This document shows, piece after piece, positions 24,521 through 35,885 of a DNA stretch of 64,000 bases. Position numbers and translations under genes: made by a program. This stretch comes from Plumapathes pennacea (Eukaryota; Cnidaria; Anthozoa; Antipatharia; Myriopathidae). Position 1 is the stretch's first letter. Every line of letters begins with the position of its first letter. The notes beneath the pieces were generated by a model that was not told where the DNA came from, searched no databases, and worked only from the letters and a program-made list of their open reading frames with translations. The stretch spans positions 21,256,597-21,320,596 of the forward strand of contig OZ038466.1 in assembly GCA_964036295.1 (NCBI GenBank). Reading direction: 5' to 3'.

Positions 24521-27500
24521 CTAGGGTTTATATACCAAAATTTTTTTGTCCTTTAGTTCAACTGAAACACTCGAAATAGGCAGTCGAGATGGTAATTGAT
24601 AGGAATCAGCCTTTTGATTTTGAAAATAGGTTTTATTCTTGGAGAAAACACTGGTCAAAGTCAGACTTAGTTAGGGTTTGACCCAGGCTCCTTAAGGGTT
24701 TATATACGAAATTTTTTTTTTCCTTTAGTTCAACTCAAACACTGGAAATAGGCAGTCGAGATGGTAAATGATAGGAATCAGCCTTTTGATTTTGAAAATA
24801 GGTTTTATTCTCGGAGAAAACACTGGTTAAAGTCAGACTTAGTTAGGGTTTGACCCAGGTTCCTAGGGTTTATAAACCAAAATGTTTTAGTGGTCTAGTT
24901 CACCTCAAACATTGGAAATAGGCAGTGGAGATGGTAAATGATAGGAATCAGCCTTTTGATTTTGAAAATAGGTTTTATTCTCGGAGAAAACACTGGTTAA
25001 AGTCAGACTTAGTTAGGGTTTGACCCAGGTTCCTTAAGGGTTTATATACGAAAATTTTTTTGTCCTTTAGTTCAACTCAAACACTGGAAATAGGCAGTCG
25101 AGATGGTAAATGATAGGAATCAGCCTTTTGATTTTGAAAATAGGTTTTATTCTTGGAGAAAACACTGGTCAAAGTCAGACTTAGTTAGGGTTTGACCCAG
25201 GCTCCTAGGGTTTATAATACCAAAATTTTTTGGTGCTTTAGTTCAACTCAAACACTGGAAATAGGCAGTCGAGATGATAAATGATAGGAATCAGCCTTTT
25301 GATTTTGAAAATAGGTTTTATTCTTGGAGAAAACACTGGTCAAAGTCAGACTTAGTTAGGGTTTGACCCAGGCTCCTAGGGTTTATATACCAAAATTATT
25401 TGGTGCTGTAGTTCAACTCAAACACTGGAAATAGGCAGTCGAGATGGTAAATGATAGGAATCAGCCTTTTGATTTTGAAAATAGGTTTTATTCTTGGAGA
25501 AAACACTGGTCAAAGTGTGACTTAGTTAGGGTTTGACCCAGGCTCCTAGGGTTTATAAACCAAAATTTTTTGGCCCTTTAGTTCAACTCAAACACTGGAT
25601 ATAGGCAGTCGAGATGGTAAATGATAGGAATCAGCCTTTTGATTTTGAAAGTAGGTTTTATTTTTGGAGAAAACACTGGTCAAAGTGAGACTTAGTTAGG
25701 GTTTGACCCAGGCTCCTAGAGTTTATATACCAAAATATTTTTGTCGCTTAGTTGAACTCAAACACTGGAAATAGGCAGTGGAGATGGTAAATGATAGGAA
25801 TCAGCCTTTTCATTTCGAAAATAGGTTTTATTCTTGGAGAAAACACTGGTCAAAGTCAGACTTAGTTAGGGTTTGACCCAGGCTCCTAGGGTTTATAAAC
25901 CAAAATTTTTTGGTGCTATAGTTTAACTCAAACACTGGAAATAGGCAGTCAAGATGGTAAATGATAGGAATCAGCCTTTTGATTTTGAAAATAGGTTTTA
26001 TTTTTGGAGAAAACACTGGTTAAAGTCAGACTTAGTTAGGGTTTGACCCAGGCTCCTAGGGTTTATAAACCCAAATTTTTTGGTGCTTTAGTTCAACTCA
26101 AACACTGGAAATAGGCAGTGGAGATGGTAAATGATAGGAATCAGCTTTTTGATTTTGAAAATAGGTTTTATTTTTGGAGAAAACACTGGTCAAAGTCAGA
26201 CTTAGTTAGGGTTTGACACAGGCCCCTCGGGTTTATATACCAAAATTTTTTTTGTTCTTTAGTTCAACTCAAACACTGGAATTAGGCAGTGGAGATGGTA
26301 AATGATAGGAATCAGCCTTTTGATTTTGAAAATAGGTTTTATTGTCGGAGAAAACACTGGTCAAATTCAGACTTAGTTAGGGTTTGACAGGCTCCTAGGG
26401 TTTATATACCAAAATTTTTTTGTTCTTTAGTTCAACTGAAACACTGGAAATAGGCAGTGGAGATGGTAAATGATAGGAATCAGCCTTTTGATTTTGAAAG
26501 TAGGTTTCATTCTTGGAGAAAACACTGGTTAAAGTCAGACTTAGTTAGGGTTTGACCCAGGCTCCTAGGGTTTATAAACCAAAATTTTTTGGTGCTATAG
26601 TTCTACTCAAACACTGGAAATAGGCAGTCGAGATGGTAAATGATAGGAATCAGCCTTTTGATTTTGAAGATAGGTTTTATTGTTGGAGAAAACACTCGTC
26701 AAAGTGAGACTTAGTTAGGGTTTGACCCAGGCTCCTAGGGTTTATATACGAAATTTCTTTTGTTCTTTAGTTCAACTCAAACACTGGAAATAGGCAGTCG
26801 AGATGGTAAATGATAGAAATCAGCCTTTTGATTTTGAAAATAGGTTTTATTCTCGGAGAAAACACTGGTTAAAGTCAGACTTAGTTAGGGTTTGACCCAG
26901 GCTCCTGGGGTTTATAAACCAAAATTTTTTAGTGCTTTAGTTCAACTCAAACACTGGAAATAGGCAGTGGAGATGGTAAATGATAGGAATCAGCCTTTTG
27001 AATTTGAAAATAGGTTTTATTCTTGGAGAAAACACTCATCAAAGTCAGACTTAGTCAGGGTTTGACCCAGGCTCCTAGGGTTTTTAAACCAAAATTTTTT
27101 GGTGCTTTAGTTCAACTCAAACACTGGAAATAGGCAGTGGAGATGGTAAATGATAGGAATCAGCCTTTTGATTTTGAAAATAGGTTTTATTGTCGGAGAA
27201 AACACTGGTCAAATTCAGACTTTGTTAGGGTTTGACAGGCTCCTAGGGTTTATATACCAAAATTTTTTTGGTCTTTAGTTTAACTGAAACAGTGGAAATA
27301 GGCAGTGGAGATGGTAAATGATAGGAATCAGCCTTTTGATTTTGAAAGTAGGTTTTATTCTTGGAGAAAACACTGGTTAAAGTCAGACTTAGTTAGGGTT
27401 TGACCCAGGCTCCTAGGGTTTATAAACCAAAATTTTTTGGTGCTATAGTTCTACTCAAACACTGGAAATAGGCAGTCGAGATGGTAAATGATAGGAATCA

Positions 27501-29099
27501 GCCTTTTGATTTTGAAAATAGGTTTTATTGTTGGAGAAAACACTCGTCAAAGTCAGACTTAGTTAGGGTTTGACCTAGGCTCCTATAGTTTATATACGAA
27601 ATTTTTTTTGTTCTTTAGTTCAGCTCAAACACTGGAAATAGGCAGTCGAGATGGTAAATGATAGAAATCAGCGTTTTGATTTTGAAAATAGGTTTTATTC
27701 TCGGAGAAAACACTGGTTAAAGTCAGATTTAATTAGGGTTTGACCCAGGCTCCTGGAGTTTATAAACGAAAATTTTTTGGTGCTTTAGTTCAACTCAAAC
27801 ACTGGAAATAGGCAGTCGAGATGGTAAATGATAGGAATCAGCCTTTTGATTTTGAAAATAGGTTTTATTCTTGGAGAAAACACTGGTCAAAGTGAGACTT
27901 AGTTAGGGTTTGACCCAGGCTCCTAGGGTTTATAAACCAAAATTTTTTCACGCTTTCGTTCAACTCAAAAACTGGAAATAGGCAGTGGAGATGATAAATG
28001 ATAGGAATCAGCCTTTTGATTTTGAAAATAGGTTTTATTCTTGGCTAAAACACTGGTCAAAGTCAGACTTAGTTAGGGTTTGACCCAGGCTCCTAGGGTT
28101 TATAAACCAAAATTTTTTGGTGCTCTAGTTCCACTCAAACACTGGAAATAGGCAGTGGAGATGGTAAATGATAGAAATCAGCCTTTTGATTTTGAAAATA
28201 GGTTTTATTCTTGGAGAAAGCACTGGTCAAAGTCAGACTTAGTTAGGGTTTGACCCAGGCTCCTAGGGTTTATAAACCAAAATTTTTTGGTGATTTAGTT
28301 CAACTCAAACACTGGAAATAGGCAGTGGAGATGGTAAATGATAGGAATCAGCCTTTTGATTTTGAAAATAGGTTTTATTCTCGGAGAAAACACTGGTCAA
28401 AGTGAGACTTAGTTAGGGTTTGACGCAGGCTCCTAGAGTTTATATACCAAAATTTTTTTGTCGCTTAGTTGAACTCAAACACTGGAAATAGGCAGTGGAG
28501 ATGGTAAATGATAGGAATCAGCCTTTTGATTTTGAAAATAGGTTTTATTCTTGGAGAAAACACTGGTCAAAGTCAGACTTAGTTAGGGTTTGACCCAGGC
28601 TCCTAGGGTTTATAAACCAAAATTTTTTGGTGCTATAGTTCAACTCAAACACTGGAAATAGGCAGTGGAGATGGTAAATGATAGGAATCAGCCTTTTGAT
28701 TTTGAAAATAGGTTTTATTCTCGGAGAAAACACTGGTTAAAGTCAGACTTAGTTAGGGTTTGACCCAGGCTCCTAGGGTTTATAAACCCAAATTTTTTGG
28801 TGATTTAGTTCAACTCAAACACTGGGAATAGGCAGTGGAGATGGTAAATGATAGGAATCAGCCTTTTGATTTTGAAAATAGGTTTTATTCTTGGAGAAAA
28901 CACTGGTCAAAGTGAGACTTAGTTAGGGTTTGACCCAGGCCTCTCGGGTTTATATGCCAAAATTTTTTGGTGATTTAGTTCAACTCAAACACTGGAAATA
29001 GGCAGTGGAGATGGTAAATGATAGGAATCAGCCTTTTGATTTTGAAAATAGGTTTTATTCTTGGAGAAAACACTGGTTAAAGTCAGACTTAGTTAGGGT

Positions 29100-32000
29100 T
29101 TGACCCAGGCCTCTCGGGTTTTTATGCCAAAATTTTTTGGTGATTTAGTTCAACTCAAACACTGGAAATAGGCAGTGGAGATGGTAAATGATAGGAATCA
29201 GCTTTTTGATTTTGAAAATAGGTTTTATTCTTGGAGAAAACACTGGTTAAAGTCAAACTTAGTTAGGGTTTGACCCAGGCTCCTAGGGTTTATAAACCCA
29301 AATTTTTTGGTGCTTTAGTTCAACTCAAACACTGGAAATAGGCAGTGGAGATGGTAAATGATAGGAATCAGCCTTTTGATTTTGAAAATATGTTTTATTC
29401 TTGGAGAAAACACTGGTCAAAGTCAGACTTAGTTAGGTTTTGACCCAGGCTCCTAGGGTTTATATACCAAAATTATTTGGTGCTTTAGTTCAACTCAAAC
29501 ACTGGAAATAGGCAGTGGAGATGGTAAATGATAGGAATCAGCCTTTTGATTTTGAAAATAGGTTTTATTCTTGGAGAAAACACTGGTTAAAGCCAGACTT
29601 AGTTATGGTTTGACCCAGGCTCTTAGGGTTATTAACGAAAATTTTTTGGTGCTCTAGTTCAACTCAAACACTGGAAATAGGCAGTCGAGATGGTAAATGA
29701 TAGGAATCAGCCTTTTGATTTTGAAAATAGGTTTTTTTCTTGGAGAAAACACTGGTCAAAGTCAGACTTAGTTAGGGTTTGACCCAGGCTCCTAGAGTTT
29801 ATATATCAAAATCTTTTGGTGCTTTAGTTCAACTCAAACACTGGAAATAGGCAGTGGAGATGGTAAATGATAGGAATCAGCCTTTTGATTTTGAAAATAG
29901 GTTTTATTCTCGGAGAAAACACTGGTCAAAGTCAGACTTAGTTAGGGTTTGACCCAGGCTCCTAGGGTTTATAAACCAAAATTTTTTGGTCCTCTAGTTC
30001 AACTCAAACACTGGAAATAGGCAGTGGAGATGGTAAATGATAGGAATCAGCTTTTTGATTTTGAAAATAGGTTTTATTCTTGGAGAAAACACTGGTCAAA
30101 GTCAGACTTAGTTAGGGTTTGACCCAGGCTCCTAGGGTTTATAAACCAAAATTTTTTTCTCCTTGAGTTCAACTCAAACACTGGATATAGGCAGTGGAGA
30201 TGGTAAATGATAGGAATCAGCCTTTTGATTTTGAAAATAGGTTTTATTCTTGGAGAAAACACTGGTGAAAGTCAGACTTAGTTAGGGTTTGACCCAGGCT
30301 CCTAGGGTTTATAAACCCAAATTTTTTGGTGCTTTAGTTCAACTGAAACACTGGAAATAGGCAGTGGAGATGGTAAATGATAGGAATCAGCCTTTTGATT
30401 TTGAAAATAGGTTTTATTCTTGGAGAAAACACTGGTCAAAGTCAGACTTAGTTAGGGTTTGACCCAGGCCCCTCGGGTTTATATACCAAAATTTTTTTGT
30501 CCTTTAGCTCAACTCAAACACTGGAAATAGGCAGTGGAGATGGTAAATGATAGGAATCAGCCTTTTGATTTTGAAAATAGGTTTTATTTTTGGAGAAAAC
30601 ACTGGTTAAAGTCAGACTTAGTTAGGGTTTGACCCAGGCTCCTAGGGTTTATAAACCAAAATGTTTTGGTGCTTTAGTTCAACTCAAACACTGGAAATAG
30701 GCAGTCGAGATGGTAAATGATAGGAATCAGCCTTTTGATTTTGAAAATAGGTTTTATTCTTGGAGAAAACACTGGTCAAAGTCAGACTTAGTTAGGGTTT
30801 GACCCGAGGCTCCTAGGGTTTATATACCAAAATTTTTTGTGCTATAGTTCAACTCAAACACTGGAAATAGGCAGTCAAGATGGTAAATGATAGGAATCAG
30901 CCTTTTGATTTTGAAAATAGGTTTTATTTTTGGAGAAAACACTGGTTAAAGTCAGACTTAGTTAGGGTTTGACCCAGGCTCCTAGGGTTTATAAACCAAA
31001 ATTTTTTGGTGCTTTAGTTCAACTCAAACACTGGAAATAGGCAGTCGAGATGGTAAATGATAGGTATCAGCCTTTTGATTTTGAAAATAGGTTTTATTCT
31101 TGGAGAAAACACTGGTCAAAGTCAGACTTAGTTAGGGTTTGACCCGAGGCTCCTAGGGTTTATATACCAAACTTTTTTGGTGCTATAGTTCAACTCAAAC
31201 ACTGGAAATAGGCAGTCAAGATGGTAAATGATAGGAATCAGCCTTTTGATTTTGAAAATAGGTTTTATTCTCGGAGAAAACACTGGTTAAAGTCAGACTT
31301 AGTTAGGGTTTGACCCAGGCTCCTAGGGTTTATAAACCCAAATTTTTTGGTGCTTTAGTTCAACTCAAACACTGGGAATAGGCAGTGGAGATGGTAAATG
31401 ATAGGAATCAGCCTTTTGATTTTGAAAATAGGTTTTATTCTTGGAGAAAACACTGGTCAAAGTTAGACTTAGTTAGGGTTTGACCCAGGCCTCTCGGGTT
31501 TATATACCAAAATTTTTTGGTGATTTAGTTCAACTCAAACACTGGAAATAGGCAGTGGAGATGGTAAATGATAGGAATCAGCCTTTTGATTTTGAAAATA
31601 GGTTTTATTCTTGGAGAAAACACTGGTTAAAGTCAGACTTAGTTAGGGTTTGACCCAGGCTCCTAGGGTTTATAAACCCAAATTTTTTGGTGCTTTAGTT
31701 CAACTCAAACACTGGAAATAGGCAGTGGAGATGGTAAATGATAGGAATCAGCCTTTTGATTTTGAAAATATGTTTTATTCTTGGAGAAAACACTGGTCAA
31801 AGTCAGACTTAGTTAGGTTTTGACCCAGGCTCCTAGGGTTTATATACCAAAATTTTTTGGTCCTTTAGTTCAACTGAAACACTGGAAATAGGCAGTGGAG
31901 ATGGTAAATGATAGGAATCAGCCTTTTGATTTTGAAAATAGGTTTTATTCTCGGAGAAAACACTGGTTAAAGCCAGACTTAGTTATGGTTTGACCCAGGC

Positions 32001-32980
32001 TCTTAGGGTTATAAACGAAAATTTTTTGGTGCTCTAGTTCAACTCAAACACTGGAAATAGGCAGTCGAGATGGTAAATGATAGGAATCAGCCTTTTGATT
32101 TTGAAAATAGGTTTTTTTCTTGGAGAAAACACTGGTCAAAGTCAGACTTAGTTAGGGTTTGACCCAGGCTCCTAGAGTTTATATATCAAAATCTTTTGGT
32201 CCTTTAGTTCAACTCAAACACTGGAAATAGGCAGTGGAGATGGTAAATGATAGGAATCAGCCTTTTGATTTTGAAAATAGGTTTTATTCTCGGAGAAAAC
32301 ACTGGTTAAAGTCAGACTTAGTTAGGGTTTGACCCAGGCTCCTAGGGTTTATAAACCAAAATTTTTTGGTGCTCTAGTTCAACTCAAACACTGGAAATAG
32401 GCAGTGGAGATGGTAAATGATAGGAATCAGCCTTTTGATTTTGAAAATAGGTTTTATTCTTGGAGAAAACACTTGTCAAAGTCAGACTTAGTTAGGGTTT
32501 GACCCAGGCTCCTAGGGTTTATAAACCAAAATTTTTTTCTCCTTGAGTTCAACTCAAACACTGGATATAGGCAGTGGAGATGGTAAATGATAGGAATCAG
32601 CCTTTTGATTTTGAAAATAGGTTTTATTTTTGGAGAAAACACTGGTTAAAGTCAGACTTAGTTAGGGTTTGATCCAGGCTCCTAGGGTTTATAAACCCAA
32701 ATTTTTTGGTGCTTTAGTTCAACTCAAACACTGGAAATAGGCAGTGGAGATGGTAAATGATAGGAATCAGCCTTTTGATTTTGAAAATAGGTTTTATTCT
32801 TGGAGAAAACACTGGTCAAAGTCAGACTTAGTTAGGGTTTGACCCAGGCCCCTCGGGTTTATATACCAAAATTTTTTGGTGATTTAGTTCAACTCAAACA
32901 CTGGAAATAGGCAGTCGAGATGGTAAATGATAGGAATCAGCCTTTTGATTTTGAAAATAGGTTTTATTTTTGGAGAAAAC
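29100..32980 (+). repeat. 14-monomer higher-order repeat (2,380-bp offset)
   Basis: About 1.5 kb starting near 29100 recurs near 31480 at 2,380 bases, exactly fourteen monomers. Shared marks are GGCCTCTCGGG (29110 and 31490), AGCCAGACTTAGTTATGG (29591 and 31971), and the TTTCTCCTTGAGTTC variant (near 30155 and 32535). Confidence 0.75.
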
Positions 32981-33025
32981 ACCAGACTTAGTTAGGGTTT
33001 GACCCAGGCTCCTATTGTTTATAAA

Positions 33026-33475
33026 GGGTGTATCGAAAACGAAGACCCAAAAAACGAAGACCCCGCAATTTTTGCCACTCGTTGTAAAGCTTGAACAAGC
33101 AGTATGAAATAGAGTGCCACTTAGTGAAGCTGTTGGGTATTATTTTTGGGGTCTTCATTTTCGATACACCCACCACCGAAAATCGAAAACGAAGACCCCG
33201 CAAATTTATGTTAATTTATTTTGGGGTCTTCGTTTTCTGGGTCTTAGGTCTTGGTTTTCGGGGTCTTCGTTTTCGATACACCCCCCCTCCCCCCCCCCCC
33301 CCCCCGATATATAATAGCCAACAGCTTCACTAAGTGGCACTCTATTTCATACTGCTTGTTCAAGCTTTACGACGAGTGGCAAAAATTGCGGGGTCTTCGT
33401 TTTATGGGTCTTCGTTTTCGATACACCCACCACTGAAAATCGAAAACGAAGACTCCGGAAACGAAGACCCCAAAG
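33026..33475. mobile_element. Foldback element closing the right side of the satellite
   Basis: Arms 33026-33143 and 33311-33428 are inverse copies with about three mismatches in 118. The outer tip is GGGTGTATCGAAAACG. The loop and right flank carry further inverted copies of the CGAAAACGAAGACCCC motif and a C-run at about 33283-33305. There is no coding capacity. The left tip abuts the last satellite monomer (...GTTTATAAA|GGGTG). The satellite does not resume on the right. Confidence 0.8.
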
Positions 33476-34005
33476 GGAATCGTCCACTTTCCTGTATTTT
33501 GTGCGTGGTTTCTTTTGAAGGCTCAAACGCAGTCTGCTTAATATCAAACTTGAAATAAACCGACTCAATGTTTTTAATTTACGTTGACTTTCATGTGAAC
33601 TTGGTTAAATTTGCATTGCCTGGCGCGTGTTGCTTGTGCGCGCGAAAGGTGAGCCGGTCAGCGGTTCTACGCCACAAGTAAACAACATGGCAGAAAAGCT
33701 GACAGCACGATAAGCGCTACAAAACACCGTAGACAGATCACAATTGCCGAAAAATTGCAAAGATAACAAGCTGATGGCATTTCCTGCCCTCCAAGAGCTT
33801 AAAACAGCGATATTTTGCAAACATCTGGTAGATCATTTTGCTTGTTAAATCTTGCCTGGTCTCTGATTGACTAGAGCAAGTAAAATTTTACTCAGTCAAA
33901 AATAGATCAAAATTCCTGCATGCTCATTGGTTATGAGCCAGTAAAACGAGTAAATAGTTTTTTTACACGATAAGATGGCAGACTGTTATTATGAGCTCAG
34001 GAGTG
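33476..34005. other. Intergenic sequence without recognised features
   Basis: Lies between the foldback element and the MITE. No exon, RNA gene or repeat structure was recognised. Short frames on both strands lack domain content. Confidence 0.45.
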
Positions 34006-34209
34006 ATTTCACTCCCAAGAGTGATCAACTTCAATTTTCTCCTTCAGATTCTCACCAGAAATATACCACATAGTAAGGAGAACTGGTCTTTTGATACATT
34101 GCTCAGATAAAAGCTGATTAAACCATCATTTCTTGCTATATCACTTATACAGTGTCTTCTTAAAAGGTTGGAAGAATCTGAATTTTAAGCTTGGGAGTAA
34201 AAGGGTTAA
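34006..34209 (-). mobile_element. piggyBac-type MITE (TTAA-flanked), copy 1
   Basis: About 204 bp related to the element at 63507-63714. The end near 34190-34209 reads CTTGGGAGTAAAAGGGTTAA, and the other end carries TTTCACTCCCAAGAGTGATC in degraded form. Ends beginning TTAACCCTTT are characteristic of piggyBac-derived elements, which insert at TTAA. The insertion forms the immediate 3' flank of the SRD5A-like gene, and the terminal TTAA contains that gene's stop codon. Confidence 0.7.
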
Positions 34210-35015
34210 TATACAAAAGGAATCAATGCCTTGCGATGCTGAGGATAGTCAGGAAAGTATTCAAGATTCCATTGATGGTTGTGTCTGGCTCGAGGAATGA
34301 AAGTGCCACACCCAAATAGAAACCACACAAGGCCGGCAAGGGACCATGTGCCAAGTGCCCAGCCAAACCACTCTAGCATTTCACCAAAATAATTTGGACA
34401 TGAAATGTACTCAAAAAGGAAACCTCTTGGAATGATGTAAGCTCCACCACTTGAGGATGATCTAAGTCGACGGAGTGCCAAGTCCGAGTAACGGTTTACA
34501 CAAAATCCAGTGATGAAGAACACAATCCCAAGAATAAACCTTGGATCTTTGTAATAATCACTGACATATTTGGCGTGACCCAGCCAATCTGCATTTAGGA
34601 AACTGTACAGTAGATTGGGAAACAGGCCCCCAAGGGGGATTCCAAGAGGGGTTTTTGGATCACTATATCGCATGATCCAAGGATGGATCAATCCACGATG
34701 GACATAATGACACAGCCATAGGGAAAGAAAGGTGATGTTTGCATATCCTCTCTGATTCCCATACAGGAAGAAAACAAGCAAAAACAGGGCAACTCCTGGT
34801 ATTGCATCAGACAGAGTATGGGCAAATTTTTGATGAACCATGGGACCACATGATCTGCCAGATGAACTCATGTGGCGTCCATATGATGCTGGCTTTGTCC
34901 ATTGTGCTATTACAGTGACTATGGCCAGCAGGAACCCAAGACCACACAGCCCATAGTGGACCCAGAAGTGGGTTTCCTCAGTTTCAAATGCACTCCATGG
35001 CAGTGCTTCCAGCAT
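34206..35015 (-). CDS. 3-oxo-5-alpha-steroid 4-dehydrogenase family protein (SRD5A1/2-like)
   Basis: A 269-residue integral membrane protein in a single coding exon, close to the usual SRD5A1/2 length (about 250-260). It has several hydrophobic spans and a strong C-terminal steroid-reductase domain: 'DPRFILG', 'NRYSDLALRRLR', 'YIIPRGFLFEYISCPNYFGEMLEWFGWAL' in two adjoining blocks, and the terminal 'YPQHRKALIPFVY'. The family reduces the delta-4 bond of 3-oxo-steroids or related lipids with NADPH in the ER. Tyr104 in 'HYVHR' matches the catalytic tyrosine region. The usual 'QELP' motif carrying the catalytic glutamate reads S-D-A-I-P (residues 69-73), so substrate or activity may differ. A probable 5' UTR intron is suggested by an acceptor (TTTGCTTTCAG) ending at 35063 and a donor-like site near 35630. 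The gene is divergent from CENP-C. The stop codon lies within a MITE end. Confidence 0.9.
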   Translation of the reverse strand: MLEALPWSAFETEETHFWVHYGLCGLGFLLAIVTVIAQWTKPASYGRHMSSSGRSCGPMVHQKFAHTLSDAIPGVALFLLVFFLYGNQRGYANITFLSLWLCHYVHRGLIHPWIMRYSDPKTPLGIPLGGLFPNLLYSFLNADWLGHAKYVSDYYKDPRFILGIVFFITGFCVNRYSDLALRRLRSSSSGGAYIIPRGFLFEYISCPNYFGEMLEWFGWALGTWSLAGLVWFLFGCGTFIPRARHNHQWNLEYFPDYPQHRKALIPFVY

Positions 35016-35454
35016 AACCTTGCAGCTTTAATGTTTTTCTTTGCTTCCTATGCATTTAAGCTCTGAAAGCAAAACGTGAAAATAAATAAATAAAAGGTCA
35101 GTCACTCACAAGCAAAAATAACAGCATCACACAGCAGTAGACGAACTTGGGTTTGGGTTTTGATACATGACTGGCTTAGCTGATTAAACCGATTTCAGTA
35201 CTTTATATATAGTATATTTTCTTCTTGAATGGTTTGTAGAAATTTTTTTTATGAGCTCAGGAGAAAAGGCAGTCAGGCCCACAACGAAATGCTGAGTCAC
35301 GTCACACTGGACAGTAACTACTCCAGCTAGCAGACTGAGGGTATAGCGCAGTTTAATAGTTCCTTCTATTCTAACACAAAGCCATCGCAAGCGTGTCTGA
35401 CAAAACCAACTCACTCTTAATCTCACAAATTGGTAACCACTTTTCGCTGTTGAC

Positions 35455-35590
35455 TGGTCGCACGCGATTGCATGTACGATCGCTGGATTTCGCGCCAGCG
35501 ATTGTAAGCGATCATATAGAAAGCCAGGATTTATGATCACTCGCGATCGCTAGTGCAGAATCCAGTGATCTTGCGATCGTGTGCGATAAT
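35455..35590. repeat. GCGATCG-rich dispersed repeat
   Basis: A cluster of GCGATCG/CGATTG-type motifs in both orientations, with GCGATCATATAGAAAGCC near 35510 and GCGATAATATGGAAACC near 35583, which look like related ends. It is probably a short non-autonomous element in the SRD5A 5' intron. Family unknown. Confidence 0.4.
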
Positions 35591-35707
35591 ATGGAAACCA
35601 AGCCTAAACATTTAAAACTGCAAGGACAAACCTCCACCTCAGCTCAGCTGTTTCTTCTGCAATATTTTAGAACTTCTGCGCCTGCAGTTCAGGACAGCGG
35701 TTGAAAT

Positions 35708-35730
35708 CGCAAGGCACTCTGGGATGTGTA
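35708..35730 (-). promoter_or_regulatory. ZNF143/THAP11 (SBS-type) site in the shared promoter
   Basis: The minus strand reads TACACATCCCAGAGTGCCTTG followed by CG. This matches the long SBS consensus (ACTACAnnTCCCAGnATGCnnTGCG) at most informative positions. In animals such sites are typical of promoters of cell-cycle and housekeeping genes, often bidirectional. It lies 162 bases upstream of the CENP-C start and just upstream of the inferred SRD5A 5' UTR exon. Confidence 0.55.
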
Positions 35731-35885
35731 TGCGAGCGCCAAACTCAAAGCAATAACGTTTCCTACGTGATGGATATGAATTCCTTGAATACTCATGCTG
35801 AAATTTGCTCTTAGAGGGCAGGAACTACTCTCGACTGTCAAAAATCTGTGTTGAGGTTGTTCAAGGCAATCGTGGAAATAACCGA

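Larger units (their letters stand above)
6802..33025 (+). repeat. 170-bp satellite array, about 154 tandem monomers
   Basis: An uninterrupted head-to-tail array. The mark GACCCAGGCTCCTAGGG recurs at 6811, 6981, 7151, 7321 and 7491, a spacing of exactly 170, and continues to about 33001. Two intergraded subtypes differ in the A/T block: ATAAACCAAAATTTTTTGGTG versus ATATACCAAAATTTTTTTGTCC, cut here to its variable core. They also differ at GTCGAG versus GTGGAG. Each monomer carries short dyads (GGGTTTGACCC, CCTAGG and, in one subtype, ACCAAAATTTTTTGGT) and two TAGGGTTT motifs. Length variants include a monomer near 7650 missing about 30 bases and a final monomer near 32980 missing about 10. No transposon or gene interrupts it. 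The recurring 62-residue minus-strand frames are by-products of a stop-poor monomer. Centromeric or pericentromeric identity is an inference. Confidence 0.97.

Noticed and set aside
6934-32642. Recurring 62-residue minus-strand open frames (MFSPRIKPIFKIKR...) in the satellite
   Set aside because: They repeat with the monomer, overlap the next unit, break wherever a monomer changes length, and 170 is not a multiple of three. They are a by-product of a stop-poor repeat strand.
6802-33025. CRISPR array or chromosome-end telomere
   Set aside because: The whole 170-bp unit is repeated with no unique spacers, the genome is eukaryotic, and the TAGGGTTT motifs are embedded in a longer unit rather than forming a tandem hexamer tract.
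6802-33025. CENP-B box in the satellite monomer
   Set aside because: No segment fits the NTTCGNNNNANNCGGGN pattern; the closest CGGAG-containing stretch (TTCTCGGAGAA) is only a short dyad.
6802-33025. tRNA-derived (Pol III A/B box) origin of the monomer
   Set aside because: GGTTTGACCC only loosely resembles a B box, and the candidate A-box-like TAGGCAGTGG lies too far away and matches poorly.
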